From Candidatus Aminicenantota bacterium (GTDB taxonomy: Bacteria; Acidobacteriota; Aminicenantia; Aminicenantales; Saccharicenantaceae): 64,000 nt of DNA. The position numbers and the translations under genes are program-made. A model generated the notes under the pieces. The model ran no database searches and was not told the origin of the DNA. It worked only from the letters and a program-made list of their open reading frames with translations. Each line of letters opens with the position of its first letter. The stretch's first letter is position 1. The DNA is taken from the NCBI GenBank assembly GCA_026393975.1, contig JAPKZD010000009.1:186001-250000 (forward strand), read 5' to 3'. Below are positions 1 to 9,890 of this stretch, piece by piece.

Positions 1-1517
1 ATGGGCGTGTTCCGTTCGACGGCCAGCCGCGGGATGCCGCGGACGATGTGGACGCCGAACTTGAGCCCCTTCCGATGGACATCATCGGCAAGAGGCTTGA
101 AGCCGCGCCCGCCGGCCGCCGACGGGAACCTCGACTCGGCCGGGACGAAGCGTCCGAACGCGTCGACCTCCGATTTCGAATGGACGGGATAGTCCGGCCC
201 GAGTCTCTGCGGATCGGACCACTCGATGTCGACGACGACGTAGCGCCAGCCGAGCTTGGCCAGCTTCGCGGCCATGAAGTCGGCGTTGGCCTTGACTTCG
301 TCCTCGGTCACGGCCTGGCCGAACGAATCCCAGCTGTTCCAGCCCAGGGGCGGGGTAAGGGCCCAGGCGTGGAAAGGTTCCGTGACGGCGCGTGTTTTCT
401 CGTTATCGGCCGGACGGACTTTCCCGGCCAGCTTGCGGATGAGCTCGACTTCAGCCGCAATGTAGGGCTTCCCGTTCGCCCGGAAGATATCGTGGAACCA
501 GACCGCGGGCTCCGGGCTCCCTTCCTTCGACCCCCAGGGAAAGATCGTCTGGGTCTTGCCGTTCACGAAGCCCCAGTTCATGGCCCCGACGTCCTCGGAC
601 TTGAAGAGAGGCAGGATGTCTTCGAACCGGCTGCCGGCCGTCCGGGCCATGTATTCCGTGCACACGAGCGGGCGCCCGTGGACCTTGAGCGCGTCGATCT
701 TGCTCTTCGTCCCGGCCCTGTCCGTGTAGGCATGGAAGGAGATGATGTCGGAATTTTCGACCTGGAACCGGTTGAGCGCGGCGAACTCTTTCGATTCGTC
801 CCAGATCCCCGCGGTCAGCGGTTGGGCGGGCGCGGCCGTCCGGGCCCAGGCGAAGGCCTTCTCGAGGAGCGGCAGGGACCTCGAGCCGTAGCCCGAATTC
901 CCCGGCTCGTTGTAGAGGTCCCAGGCCAGGACGCGCCGGTCCTCCCGGAAAAAGCCGACGACCCCTCGGGTGTAGACCTCGAGGACGCCCCAACGCGCCG
1001 GATTCTCGGCGAGGTCCGGGCCGGGGCACTGCACCCAGCCCGAATTGTGGACGCCCGGCCGCGGCTTAGGCTGGGGACCCAGCCGGAATTTGGCGTTCCA
1101 GCAGTCGTCGAAGAGGACGAACATGGTCCCGATGTGGTGCTTGTCGGCAATCGCGAGAAACCGCTCCAGCCGTTTCAGGAACCCGCCGGGGTCCTGCTCC
1201 CAAAGGAGATAATGGAGGAAGACCCGGACCGAATCAAAGCCCAGGTCTTCGGCCCAGCCGAGTTCCTCGTCGATCGTCGCCGGGTCGAAGGTCTCCGCCT
1301 GCCACATTTCCAGGGTGTTGACGGCCGTCCGGGGGATGTAGTTGCAGCCGAGAGCCCACGGTTGCGACCCAGCCCAGGCCCGGGCTTTGATTTCGCTCCA
1401 GCGGCGGGTCGGATCTTTCGCTCCCTGTTGCTGGGCATGGGCGAATGAAAGGGCGAATACGACCAGGAATGAAAACACGCCCATCCGCATGAACGCGCAG
1501 TTCTCTTGAATGGCCAT
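1..1517 (-). CDS. GH5-like / GH27 fusion glycosidase (3' end outside window)
   Basis: Secreted glycosidase built from two catalytic modules; the C-terminus runs off the left edge. The start at 1517 has an AGAGGAGG ribosome site 7 bases upstream and is followed by a hydrophobic signal segment ending AHAQ. Residues about 30-360 resemble the cellulase-family proteins often named 1,4-beta-xylanase: LGCNYIP and LFDDCWN near the start, an acid/base in WDLYNEPGNSG and a likely nucleophile in CTEYMAR. From about residue 375 a GH27 alpha-galactosidase module begins (PPLGWNSWDSFG, then YVVVDIEWSD and KGLKFGVH); its catalytic Asp residues lie beyond the edge. It follows the upstream glycosidase by 13 bases, so the two are probably co-transcribed. 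Substrate is not determinable from sequence; hemicellulose or galactoside is likely. Confidence 0.82.
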   Translation of the reverse strand, partial: MAIQENCAFMRMGVFSFLVVFALSFAHAQQQGAKDPTRRWSEIKARAWAGSQPWALGCNYIPRTAVNTLEMWQAETFDPATIDEELGWAEDLGFDSVRVFLHYLLWEQDPGGFLKRLERFLAIADKHHIGTMFVLFDDCWNAKFRLGPQPKPRPGVHNSGWVQCPGPDLAENPARWGVLEVYTRGVVGFFREDRRVLAWDLYNEPGNSGYGSRSLPLLEKAFAWARTAAPAQPLTAGIWDESKEFAALNRFQVENSDIISFHAYTDRAGTKSKIDALKVHGRPLVCTEYMARTAGSRFEDILPLFKSEDVGAMNWGFVNGKTQTIFPWGSKEGSPEPAVWFHDIFRANGKPYIAAEVELIRKLAGKVRPADNEKTRAVTEPFHAWALTPPLGWNSWDSFGQAVTEDEVKANADFMAAKLAKLGWRYVVVDIEWSDPQRLGPDYPVHSKSEVDAFGRFVPAESRFPSAAGGRGFKPLADDVHRKGLKFGVHIVRGIPRLAVERNTP

Positions 1518-1530
1518 CGACCTGCCTCCT

Positions 1531-3018
1531 CTAGCGCCGCGCTTGTTTATCGTCCGGCCGGCGGTTCGGCACGACGACGGCCTTCTCTCCCGCCGCCAGG
1601 TTGACCATGACCCAGGAGATAGGCCGCCCGGCCTTGTCTCCTCCCTGCAGGGCTTTCCGGGCGATGCCGTTGACCCGCAGCTCTTGCCAACGGCCTTCGA
1701 TGACGGCCTTCCAGACGACGTTCCCGCCGGCGCGGACGGCGAAGGACGTCCCCCGCCTTCCATCATGGCGGACATCCACGACGCTGTCGAAGACCGGCAC
1801 ATTCCGGAGCTCGGCCCATTCCGTCTTCCCGGTGAGCCGAGACCGCGTCGTGACCGTCCGGGCGCGGGCGTCCGGCTCGACGCCCATGAGCCCCGTCGCG
1901 ACCGCCCCGATCACGGCGAATGGAACCGCGGGGTATTCGCGCCGCTTCTTGGCCGGGTCGGAAAGCCTTAGGATCTCGGCATAAGCCGCGTCGTCCGCGC
2001 CGTATCCGTAGAAGATCTCCGGAAGATAGGATTCGACTTCGATCCCCTCCGGCTCTCTCCCGAGAATCCCGCCGAGGGTCGCGTCGCGGCGTTCTCCGGC
2101 AGGGATAAGGCCAAAGTAGAGCGGGAAGACTCCGCCCCAGAACATCTCCTCGAAAACGAGCTTTCCATCCTCGAGGGCAAAATCGGCGAACTTTCCCCGG
2201 GCTTCGTTCCACCAATCCTCCATGTATCTCTCTCTCAGCCCTGCGGCCCGCTGGCGAAGAGAATCGGCCGCTCCCGAATCGCCGCGAAGCTCGAGGATCC
2301 CGGCGTAAGAATCGAACGCCCGCGCTTCCGCCGCGACAAGGTCCGCCCCGTAAAGGGTCCTATCCGAAGAGGGGCCCTCGTCGTAGCCTCCAAGCCCCCG
2401 GTTGCCGTATTCCTTTCGATGCTCGGGAACCCCGTCGCCGTCCTTGTCCCAGGCCTGGACATATTCCTTGACGGTCAGACCGTAGAAGTTGAGGAACGCC
2501 GGGTCTTCGATATAAGCCCGGTTTCCCGTCCACAGGTACTGTCTCCAGCAGGCGTCCAGGACATCGAAGTTGGCCGGCAGGTTGTACCAGAAGTCCTTGT
2601 CGTTCTTGTAGTCGACCGGAGCCGGCCGGTCCCACTTGTCGATCTCCCAATACGAACAGAAGTCGCGGGCCGGGCTGATCCCCAGGGCGAACTTCCGCAG
2701 CATGTTCAGGTTGAACGCGCCCAGTCCGAGGAGCTGGGCCCCGTTCGCCTGGTGGGATACGTCGCGCATGCAGAAGGCGAAGCGCGACGGAAGGGCGGCC
2801 TCGTACCAGTCGCCCACAGGGTCGTTATGCGTCGAAGCGGGGAAGACGTAGTCCAGGGCCTGAGCCTTGGCCCAGGCGAAGGCCGCCGTCAACTTAGTGT
2901 CGGAGGACTCGAGGACAACGGGGCTCCCCGGCGGCGTCCGCGACTGCCGAGCCGCGGCCGCGACAGCCGAGATGGCCAGCACGAGGCAGAGTGCGGCAGT
3001 CAGCGCCTTTCTCGTCAT
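1531..3018 (-). CDS. secreted six-hairpin (alpha/alpha-barrel) glycosidase-like protein
   Basis: A protein of 495 residues with signal peptide (MTRKALTAALCLVLAISAVAAAA). I chose the ATG at 3018 because GAGGGGAG lies 7 bases upstream; an upstream in-frame start at 3054 would add 12 residues before the signal peptide. The body (GDWYEAALPSR, CMRDVSHQ, WYNLPANFDVLDACWRQYLWTG, DKDGDGVPEH) has the look of (alpha/alpha)6-barrel glycosidases such as GH63/GH78-like enzymes, with Asp/Glu-rich loops. I cannot assign a family or substrate. It leads an operon with the GH5/GH27 fusion, which supports a role in breakdown of plant or microbial polysaccharide. Confidence 0.75.
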   Translation of the reverse strand: MTRKALTAALCLVLAISAVAAAARQSRTPPGSPVVLESSDTKLTAAFAWAKAQALDYVFPASTHNDPVGDWYEAALPSRFAFCMRDVSHQANGAQLLGLGAFNLNMLRKFALGISPARDFCSYWEIDKWDRPAPVDYKNDKDFWYNLPANFDVLDACWRQYLWTGNRAYIEDPAFLNFYGLTVKEYVQAWDKDGDGVPEHRKEYGNRGLGGYDEGPSSDRTLYGADLVAAEARAFDSYAGILELRGDSGAADSLRQRAAGLRERYMEDWWNEARGKFADFALEDGKLVFEEMFWGGVFPLYFGLIPAGERRDATLGGILGREPEGIEVESYLPEIFYGYGADDAAYAEILRLSDPAKKRREYPAVPFAVIGAVATGLMGVEPDARARTVTTRSRLTGKTEWAELRNVPVFDSVVDVRHDGRRGTSFAVRAGGNVVWKAVIEGRWQELRVNGIARKALQGGDKAGRPISWVMVNLAAGEKAVVVPNRRPDDKQARR

Positions 3019-3155
3019 TTCGGGCTCCCCTCGCTTCGGAACTCTCGAGCGCACAATCTTCCGCGGTTATACCAGACGCCCCGGAAAAAGACAAGGCGCC
3101 CCCCGGCCCCGGAAACGGCGGGCGGATTTTTGAATTGCGGCCGGCAATCGGTTAT

Positions 3156-3161
3156 TATAAT
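3156..3161 (+). promoter_or_regulatory. -10 element of the aldolase promoter
   Basis: Perfect TATAAT 37 bases before the aldolase start. No good -35 at normal spacing: TTGAAT lies 20 bases upstream and TTGCGG 15 bases upstream. The transcript would carry the GAGGAGG ribosome site. Confidence 0.5.
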
Positions 3162-3198
3162 GAGGAAGGGTTCCAACGAGTTTCGAGGAGGTGTGACG

Positions 3199-4224
3199 AT
3201 GCCCGTATCCTACAAAGACCTCGGTCTGGCCAACACCCGCGACATGTTCCGGCGCGCCTTCGCCGGGCAGTACGCGGTCCCGGCCTACAACTTCAACAAC
3301 ATGGAACAGCTTCAGGCGATCATCACGGCCTGCGTCGAGACGCGTTCGCCCGTCATCCTCCAGATCTCGAGCGGGGCCCGGAAATACGCCAACCAGACCC
3401 TCCTCCGCTACATGGCCGAGGGCGCGGTCCGGATGGCCCGGGACATGGAGAAAGACATGGGCTCGGACTGGGAGATCCCCGTCACCCTCCACCTCGACCA
3501 CGGCGACAGCTTCGAGCTGGCAAAATCCTGTATCGACAACGGATTCTCGTCGGTCATGATCGACGGCTCCCATCTCCCTTACGAGGAAAATATCGAGCTG
3601 ACGCGGCAGGTCGTCGACTACGCCTTGACGCGCGACGTCTCGGTCGAAGGCGAGCTCGGCCGTCTGGCCGGGATCGAGGACAAGGTCCAGGCCGAGAAAT
3701 CGACTTATACGCATCCCGACGAGGTCGTCGATTTCGTCCGCCGCACGACCGTCGACTCGCTGGCCATCTCCATCGGCACCTCCCACGGCGCCTATAAGTT
3801 CAAACCCGAGCAGTGCACGCGCGACGCCCGGGGCATCCTCATCCCGCCGCCGCTCCGGTTCGACATCCTGGCCGAGGTCGAGAAAAAGCTCCCCGGCTTC
3901 CCCATCGTCCTCCACGGCGCCTCCTCGGTCATCCAGGAGGCCGTGGCCACGATCAATAAATACGGCGGGGCGATGAAGGACGCCATCGGCGTCCCGGAAG
4001 ACCAGCTCCGGCAGGCGGCCCGCTCGGCCGTCTGCAAGATCAACATCGACACCGACGGCCGGATGGTCATGACGGCCACGATCCGCAAGGTCTTCGCCGA
4101 ATCGCCCGGGGAGTTCGACCCGCGCAAGTACCTCGGCCCGGCCCGGACGGCCCTGGTCGAAATGTACAAGAGGAAAAATCGCGAGGTCCTCGGCTCGGCC
4201 GGGCGCTACGGGTCGGAATTCTGA
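3199..4224 (+). CDS. fba: class II fructose-bisphosphate aldolase
   Basis: Predicted to interconvert fructose 1,6-bisphosphate with DHAP and glyceraldehyde 3-phosphate in the cytoplasm, zinc-dependent. The 341-residue protein has the class II layout: AYNFNNMEQLQAI at the start, HLDHGD with the zinc-binding His and catalytic Asp, VEGELGRLAG, and HGASSV near residue 235 with a later zinc His region. Ribosome site GAGGAGGT precedes the ATG at 3199; a longer in-frame reading from 2419 is not needed. It is a monocistronic gene between convergent/divergent neighbours. A tagatose-type or sulfofructose-type aldolase of the same family cannot be excluded. Confidence 0.92.
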   Translation: MPVSYKDLGLANTRDMFRRAFAGQYAVPAYNFNNMEQLQAIITACVETRSPVILQISSGARKYANQTLLRYMAEGAVRMARDMEKDMGSDWEIPVTLHLDHGDSFELAKSCIDNGFSSVMIDGSHLPYEENIELTRQVVDYALTRDVSVEGELGRLAGIEDKVQAEKSTYTHPDEVVDFVRRTTVDSLAISIGTSHGAYKFKPEQCTRDARGILIPPPLRFDILAEVEKKLPGFPIVLHGASSVIQEAVATINKYGGAMKDAIGVPEDQLRQAARSAVCKINIDTDGRMVMTATIRKVFAESPGEFDPRKYLGPARTALVEMYKRKNREVLGSAGRYGSEF

Positions 4225-4233
4225 GGCCGGAGG

Positions 4234-4902
4234 CTATTTTTTGCCCGGGCGATAGACGCTGAGGATCCTCTCGCGGAGTTTCACGATCCCGTCCGGGATT
4301 TTGCTTCGGGCGATTCCCTGGGCGAACTTGGTCAGGCCGAGGGGAACGCGGCCCGGGTCCGTGTAGATATGATAGACCGCGAGCAGCCCTCCGTCCTCGA
4401 ACTTGCGGATGAGCCAGAAGCCGGACGTATCGACAACCGTCTGGCTCGGCTTGAGCTCCGGCCAGGGGAGATTTTCCCAGGCCACTTCGAACCCGGATTC
4501 GTGTCGCGTGGAGGTGTACCTCAAGCGATACTGCTTTTTGACGCCGAGCGGCAGGTGGAGTTTGACCTCGACGACAGAGCATGGACCGATCGCCTCGCAG
4601 ATCCTGACGGCCCCGACGCTGGGCATGTAATCGGCGTAGCAGCCGTAGTCCGTGAGGACCGCGAAGGCCTCGTCGAGCGACCCCGGGAGGATGCCGACCG
4701 CCTCGTAGGTCCTCCCCTTGCGTCCGGGGTTGGGCAGGTCCCTGAGGACGATCTTGCCCTTGAGGATGAGGGCGCGCTCTTCGGGAGACAGGGCGATCTC
4801 CCGGTTCGACTCGGGACGAGGGCTCGTAGCGGCCCTCGCCGATCCCGGCACGAACAACAGGAGGAACGTCACCGCCGACAGAAGCGCGGATAGCAGGACC
4901 AT
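4234..4902 (-). CDS. secreted START/SRPBCC-fold lipid-binding-like protein
   Basis: About 222 residues with an N-terminal signal segment (MVLLSALLSAVTFLLLFVPGSARA). The body resembles START/polyketide-cyclase (SRPBCC) domains, with the usual DEAFAVLTDYGCYADYMPSV stretch near the start and DTSGFWLIRKF and a C-terminal helix. I place the start at ATG 4902 (AGAGGA 10 bases upstream; a GTG directly before it at 4905 is equally possible). In-frame TTG/ATG codons at 4944/4941 lack a ribosome site. It ends 9 bases from the aldolase gene, convergent. The hydrophobic ligand is unknown. Confidence 0.72.
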   Translation of the reverse strand: MVLLSALLSAVTFLLLFVPGSARAATSPRPESNREIALSPEERALILKGKIVLRDLPNPGRKGRTYEAVGILPGSLDEAFAVLTDYGCYADYMPSVGAVRICEAIGPCSVVEVKLHLPLGVKKQYRLRYTSTRHESGFEVAWENLPWPELKPSQTVVDTSGFWLIRKFEDGGLLAVYHIYTDPGRVPLGLTKFAQGIARSKIPDGIVKLRERILSVYRPGKK

Positions 4903-4987
4903 CACTCGGCATTCCTCTTTGGCGGCCCCATTCTCCGCCATCAAAAGCGAAATTTCAATAAAATAACTGTCGTGCTATGTTCTCTCG

Positions 4988-4993
4988 TATAAT
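4988..4993 (+). promoter_or_regulatory. -10 element for the small membrane protein
   Basis: TATAAT 22 bases before the ATG at 5016, in an AT-rich patch that separates two divergent genes. No convincing -35 hexamer at 16-18 bases. Confidence 0.4.
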
Positions 4994-5015
4994 GAGAGGT
5001 ACAGGAGGTGTCGTC

Positions 5016-5390
5016 ATGCAAGATCACATCAAGGTCATCGGGATCCTCTGGGTCATCTTCGGCGCGTTGAGCCTCTGCCTCGCGCTGTTCGCCTTCCTCT
5101 TCTTCTTCGGCGTCGCCCAGATCCCCAACGTGGAGGAGGTCGGTCCGGGGGTCCTGCGGATCATCGGACTCGTCGTTAGCTCGTTCCTGGCCCTCATCGG
5201 ACTGCCCAAGATCGCCGGCGGCCTGGGCCTCATCCAGCACAAGGAATGGGCCCGGATCCTCATGCTGGTCATCTCCTTCATCAGCCTGGTCAACTTCCCC
5301 TTCGGCACGGCCCTGGGCGTCTACTCGATGATCGTCCTCTTCAACCCCGAGACGGTCAGGATGTTCCAGAGCCCGCCCCCGCCGAAATGA
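5016..5390 (+). CDS. small four-helix membrane protein
   Basis: 124 residues with about three to four hydrophobic segments (IGILWVIFGALSLCLALFAFLFFFG; GLVVSSFLALIGLPKIAGGLGLI; ILMLVISFISLVNFPFG) and a proline-rich tail SPPPPK. The start at 5016 is set by ACAGGAGGTG just upstream; an in-frame ATG at 4977 would lie before the -10 element. Similar short proteins are common in Acidobacteriota; no function is assignable. Convergent with the RraA-like gene 18 bases downstream. Confidence 0.72.
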   Translation: MQDHIKVIGILWVIFGALSLCLALFAFLFFFGVAQIPNVEEVGPGVLRIIGLVVSSFLALIGLPKIAGGLGLIQHKEWARILMLVISFISLVNFPFGTALGVYSMIVLFNPETVRMFQSPPPPK

Positions 5391-5408
5391 CGGACGGAGG
5401 AGCGCGGC

Positions 5409-6248
5409 TTATTTCTTGACCGACGGGTCGGGCTTGAGCCCGACCTTCTTGTAGAGTTCCCTCCGCCCGGCTTTGTCCCCGTCCATGATCTTCCGGGCGT
5501 ACTTGGCCACAGCCTCGGCCTTGGCCCGGGGCACGACGACGACCCCGTCGCCGTCGGCCACGATGACATCGCCTGGAACGACCAGAACACCGCCGCAGAC
5601 GATGGGCCGGTTGACGGACTCGAGTTCGTTCCTTCCCGGACGAATGCCGCGGCCGACGCGCCTCAGGTAGAGCGGGACCTTCTGGGTGATGACCTCGTCC
5701 GTGTCGCGGGCCGTGCCGCTCGTGACCACTCCGACGCAGCCGAGCGACTTCCATTCCAGGATGTTGTAAGAGCCGATCGAACCGACGTCGGCGCTCGGGG
5801 CGTCCTCGATGACGAGGGCCGTGCCCGGCCGGAGGAGAGCGGCGTAGGACTCCGTGGATTTCTTGTCGTACCAATCGCCGGCCCAGTCGTCATAAGCCTT
5901 GATCGATAACACTCCAGCCGTCGGGTTCTGGGTCGGAACGTAGCGGGCCGTGACAGCCAGACCGACGAACCGATGGCTGAAGTTGACGGTGTCGCGCCAG
6001 AGCGAGTGGATCTCCGGGTCCATCGTGCCGGTATCGACGAGGCCCACGGCGTCCATCCCGTCGACGACGTCGGAGACCCTTAAGTCCTTGAACAGAGCCA
6101 AAACGGCCTTGTCGGCGGCCTCGGAATAGCTGGGCGTAGCGATGTAGTTCCACCCGACGCGGAGTGCCGCTGTGTCCGGGGCCTTCGCAGTTTGCGCGGA
6201 AACGGGCAGGGATAGGGAAAGTAGCAGAAGGCATAGAACGATGATCAT
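5409..6248 (-). CDS. secreted RraA-family protein
   Basis: 279 residues. Residues about 60-260 match the RraA/4-hydroxy-4-methyl-2-oxoglutarate aldolase fold: VSDVVDGMDAVG, LVIEDA, WKSLGCVGVVTSGTARD and the VVPGDVIVADGDGVVVVPR signature of the family. In the aldolases a GxxxRD-type loop (here TARDTDE) binds the metal-enolate. Unlike typical family members, it has a clear signal peptide (MIIVLCLLLLSLSLPVSAQT), so it should act outside the cytoplasm. Ribosome site AAGGAGGG lies 7 bases before ATG 6248. Exact substrate unknown. Confidence 0.82.
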   Translation of the reverse strand: MIIVLCLLLLSLSLPVSAQTAKAPDTAALRVGWNYIATPSYSEAADKAVLALFKDLRVSDVVDGMDAVGLVDTGTMDPEIHSLWRDTVNFSHRFVGLAVTARYVPTQNPTAGVLSIKAYDDWAGDWYDKKSTESYAALLRPGTALVIEDAPSADVGSIGSYNILEWKSLGCVGVVTSGTARDTDEVITQKVPLYLRRVGRGIRPGRNELESVNRPIVCGGVLVVPGDVIVADGDGVVVVPRAKAEAVAKYARKIMDGDKAGRRELYKKVGLKPDPSVKK

Positions 6249-6293
6249 GTCGAACCCTCCTTCAGAAATTCAGGCGCGGAGCATCCGGCGTCG

Positions 6294-6722
6294 CTAGATT
6301 ATGAGCTTGCCGATGCCGATGAGGAACAGGATCGCCCCGAAGGCGAGAAGGTACTTGAAGGGGATGGCCAGGCCTTCCTTGACATGGACGACCCAGACGT
6401 CCCGGTCGTAGCTCTCCCCCGTCTCGCCCCGGTATTTCTCTTTGACCTCTTCGATGACCCTCTGGATCTTATCGAGCTTGGCCTTGTGATTGTTGACTGC
6501 GGCCTGGATCTCCTGCTTTTCGGCCTGGGTCAGGGTCCTCTCGAAAACCTTGTCCGTCTCATAGAACCTCAGCGCGCCGTCGACCTGGAAGAAAAAGGCG
6601 ACGAGCGGGATCCCGATGGCGACGAGGATCAGGAGGAGACCTTGACTGCGGTTGCCGCCCCGCCGTCGCGACCGCTTCGTCTCCGGAATGTACCGAGCGT
6701 CCCAATCGTCTTTCTCAGGCAT
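6294..6722 (-). CDS. hypothetical two-helix membrane protein with coiled coil
   Basis: 142 residues: a basic N-terminus (KRSRRRGGNRS), a membrane segment (LLLILVAIGIPLVAFFF), a charged helical stretch likely to form a coiled coil (ERTLTQAEKQEIQAAVNNHKAKLDKIQ...), and a C-terminal membrane segment (YLLAFGAILFLIGIGKLII). AAGGAGG lies 6 bases before the ATG. It sits 45 bases upstream of the RraA-like gene on the same strand. I do not recognise a family. Confidence 0.65.
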   Translation of the reverse strand: MPEKDDWDARYIPETKRSRRRGGNRSQGLLLILVAIGIPLVAFFFQVDGALRFYETDKVFERTLTQAEKQEIQAAVNNHKAKLDKIQRVIEEVKEKYRGETGESYDRDVWVVHVKEGLAIPFKYLLAFGAILFLIGIGKLII

Positions 6723-6813
6723 GGACGGCCTCCTTCATGAGTTTTGTCGGAATTCCGGGGGTATGGGTCCAAAATATCTTTTTACAGGGGGGAAGTCAAT
6801 AAGGAGAAGGGCA

Positions 6814-7227
6814 TCAATTTTGAGGATGAAGCTGCCACGCGCCGTTTACTTTTTTGTACCGGGTCGTCATCGTTTTAGCAAACCTGCGGCCGTCCCACGT
6901 ATATCGATCGAAACAAATGTCAGGCGGATCGATGATGATCCTGTCATAAGAATTCTTCTCGCCTCTTGTTCGTTTGGAGATCGCCGTGCCCGCCTGCGCG
7001 ACGATGATCGACCGCTTGACCGTTATGTAGTGACTTTGTAAATCTCCCGTGTAGTCTTGGTGGTAATGTCCGGCCAGCAGTAGATCGAGGCCGCAGGGTT
7101 CGAGTGCTTCCGCGGCCAGGGCTCCCCGTCCCACCAGTGTGGCGTAAGGGTTATCCAGGGGAGGCAAGAATGGGTGATGGGTGACAAACACTTTGAAAAG
7201 ATGGCTGCCCGCCGCACAAAATTTGAT
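6814..7227 (-). pseudogene. 3' half of a calcineurin-like metallophosphoesterase gene
   Basis: The reading frame encodes only the C-terminal part of a metallophosphoesterase: KVFVTHHPF and LLLAGHYHQDYTGD carry the metal-binding VTHHP and GHxH motifs, while the N-terminal DxH and GDxxD/GNHE motifs are absent. Homology begins at once after the stop codon of the aldo/keto reductase gene (TAG at 7228-7230) and is in the same frame, with no room for a promoter or start. This shows the gene lost its 5' half when the neighbouring low-GC segment arrived or by deletion. A GTG at 7191 could start a 125-residue fragment, but it would lack half of the active site. Confidence 0.8.
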
Positions 7228-8214
<987 letters not shown>

Positions 8215-8233
8215 TCTATTATCTCCTGTGAAA

Positions 8234-9307
8234 TCAATTGTTTTTCGGTTTTGCTCTCAAGTACTGGTTCGGATATTGCGGATCGTCTCCGAGTATTTTT
8301 GCCGCGTGCAGCGGGAAATACGGATCGCGCAGGAACTCGCGAGCCATGATGACGACATCCGCTTGACCAGCGACCAGAATGTTTTCCGCCTGCACAGCAT
8401 CGGTAATCAACCCGACAGCTCCGGTCATGATCCCGGCTTGTCTCCTTATCTCCTCAGCGAACGTCACCTGATATCCTGGCGCGATCGGAATTTTCGCGCC
8501 CGGCACGACTCCCCCCGCCGAACAGTCGATCAGATCGACCCCGACTTTTTTCAGCTCTTTAGCCAGCTCGATGGATTGCGGAAGATCCCAACCGCCTTCG
8601 ACCCAATCGGTGACTGAGATGCGGACGAAGACGGGAAGATCGCTTGGCCAAGTCTCCCTCACCGCTTTCGCCACTTCAAGCGGAACTCTCATCCTGTTAA
8701 TTAATTCACCGCCGTACTCGTCTTTCCTTTGGTTCGAAAGCCGCGATAGGAATTGGTGCAAGAGGTAGCCATGAGCCATGTGGATCTCGACCACTTGGAA
8801 TCCCGCATCCAGACTTCGTCGCGCTGCCTCACTCCACTGTCGGACGACAGCCTTCATGTCGGCAAGTGTCATTTCCCTCGGTTGGGGATAGTTATCCGAG
8901 AATTTCACCGCGCTGGGGGCGATAACCTCCCACCCTTCTTCAGATTTCGGTACCATCCCTTCACCGATCCATGGAATTTTTGTGGAGGCTTTCCTACCAG
9001 CGTGTGCGAGTTGTATGCCCGGAATCGCGCCCTGAGATTTGATGAAGGCCGTGATTCTTTTGAAGGCTTTCACTTGTTCATCATTTCCTATCACTAAGTC
9101 TGCCGGTGAAATCCTTCCTTCCGGAGATACTGCCGTGGCTTCTGTGAATACGAGGGCAGCTCCTCCGACAGCCCTGCACCCTAAATGAACCAAATGCCAG
9201 TCGTTCGGAACGCTATCCATCGCAGAGTACTGACACATAGGAGATACAACTATCCTGTTCTTGAATTCCAAGTTTCTGATTTTGATCGGAGATAGTAGTC
9301 TGCTCAT
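8234..9307 (-). CDS. Old Yellow Enzyme-type NADH:flavin oxidoreductase (YqjM-like)
   Basis: 357-residue FMN enzyme predicted to reduce activated C=C bonds (enones, nitro compounds). It follows the YqjM/xenobiotic-reductase pattern: [13 protein letters not shown] with the FMN-modulating Cys, [10 protein letters not shown], the substrate-binding [20 protein letters not shown] and [23 protein letters not shown]. It is the first gene of a two-gene unit with the aldo/keto reductase, a pairing that suits detoxification of reactive carbonyls. No clear ribosome site precedes ATG 9307 (AGGGAT is 14 bases away). Low GC marks it as part of the accessory segment. Confidence 0.9.
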   Translation of the reverse strand: MSRLLSPIKIRNLEFKNRIVVSPMCQYSAMDSVPNDWHLVHLGCRAVGGAALVFTEATAVSPEGRISPADLVIGNDEQVKAFKRITAFIKSQGAIPGIQLAHAGRKASTKIPWIGEGMVPKSEEGWEVIAPSAVKFSDNYPQPREMTLADMKAVVRQWSEAARRSLDAGFQVVEIHMAHGYLLHQFLSRLSNQRKDEYGGELINRMRVPLEVAKAVRETWPSDLPVFVRISVTDWVEGGWDLPQSIELAKELKKVGVDLIDCSAGGVVPGAKIPIAPGYQVTFAEEIRRQAGIMTGAVGLITDAVQAENILVAGQADVVIMAREFLRDPYFPLHAAKILGDDPQYPNQYLRAKPKNN

Positions 9308-9365
9308 AGTTCAAGATGATCCCTAAGTAAGCTAAAATTCATATGAGATTCCATTCCTATGATAG

Positions 9366-9560
9366 ATGTTCTGCAAGGCGCTCGCAACTAAGCCGAGATC
9401 GATCTTTCCCAACGACCCGGCTCTCATCAAGCAGGTCTACCTGGCTGTTGAAGAGGCGGCGAAGAAGTGGACCTTCCGCCACCGGGACTGGGCTATGATA
9501 TACTGCCAGCTGATAATCTATTTTGGCGACCGTTTGGGGGAACGTGCTCAAATGCAAAAA
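9366..9560 (+). pseudogene. C-terminal remnant of an IS256-type transposase
   Basis: Codons for SIFPNDPALIKQVYLAV, KKWTFRHRDWAMIYCQL and IYFGDRL match the last ~55 residues of mutator/IS256-family transposases, which typically end with a (F/L)PND...KKWT...W...YFGDR tail. The catalytic DDE part is missing upstream, where the Old Yellow Enzyme promoter region begins, so only the right end of the element survives. The frame runs on into the following small gene by chance. Confidence 0.7.
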
Positions 9561-9620
9561 AGGGATTTGCATAGAATATCTGACACTCCCGTTCGTAAAC
9601 AAGTTTGGTCAGGGGGCAAA

Positions 9621-9860
9621 ATGAGAAAAGTCCTTGGAATTGGCAGCGAGGCCATCTCCGCCTCGCAGAGAATCGAAGAGAGAAAGAAAAAGGAACCACC
9701 TCTCGGCGCCGGCGAAAGGTTTGCCACCCTCTCCAAAAAGCTGGAGAAGAAGGGTGCAACAAACCCCGATGCTCTCGCGGCCTGGATAGGTCGGAAGGAC
9801 CTCGGGAAGAAACGCTTCCAGAAGCTCGCGGCAAAGGGCCGGAAGAAAGCCAGCAAGTAG
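9621..9860 (+). CDS. small basic protein with KG...ALAAWIGRK motif
   Basis: 79 residues, strongly basic. The C-terminal half (FATLSKKLEKKGATNPDALAAW, IGRKDLGKKRFQKLA) resembles small proteins found in phage and mobile regions, in which a K-x-L-x-x-K-G-x-x-x-P-x-A-L-A-A-x-I-G-R-K pattern repeats across families. Start ATG 9621 has GGGGG at -9 only. No known function. It lies between an IS remnant and a hairpin-rich stretch, so it is probably part of imported DNA. Confidence 0.5.
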   Translation: MRKVLGIGSEAISASQRIEERKKKEPPLGAGERFATLSKKLEKKGATNPDALAAWIGRKDLGKKRFQKLAAKGRKKASK

Positions 9861-9890
9861 GAGGACCCGAAGAGACACCTTTTTTATGAC

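Noticed and set aside
48-1448. 466-codon open frame on the plus strand
   Set aside because: It is an antisense shadow: the minus strand in the same interval encodes a coherent signal-peptide glycosidase with family motifs and a strong ribosome site.
9366-9860. One 164-residue gene
   Set aside because: The first ~60 codons are a transposase remnant and the rest, from ATG 9621, resembles a separate small basic protein; the fusion is a chance open frame.
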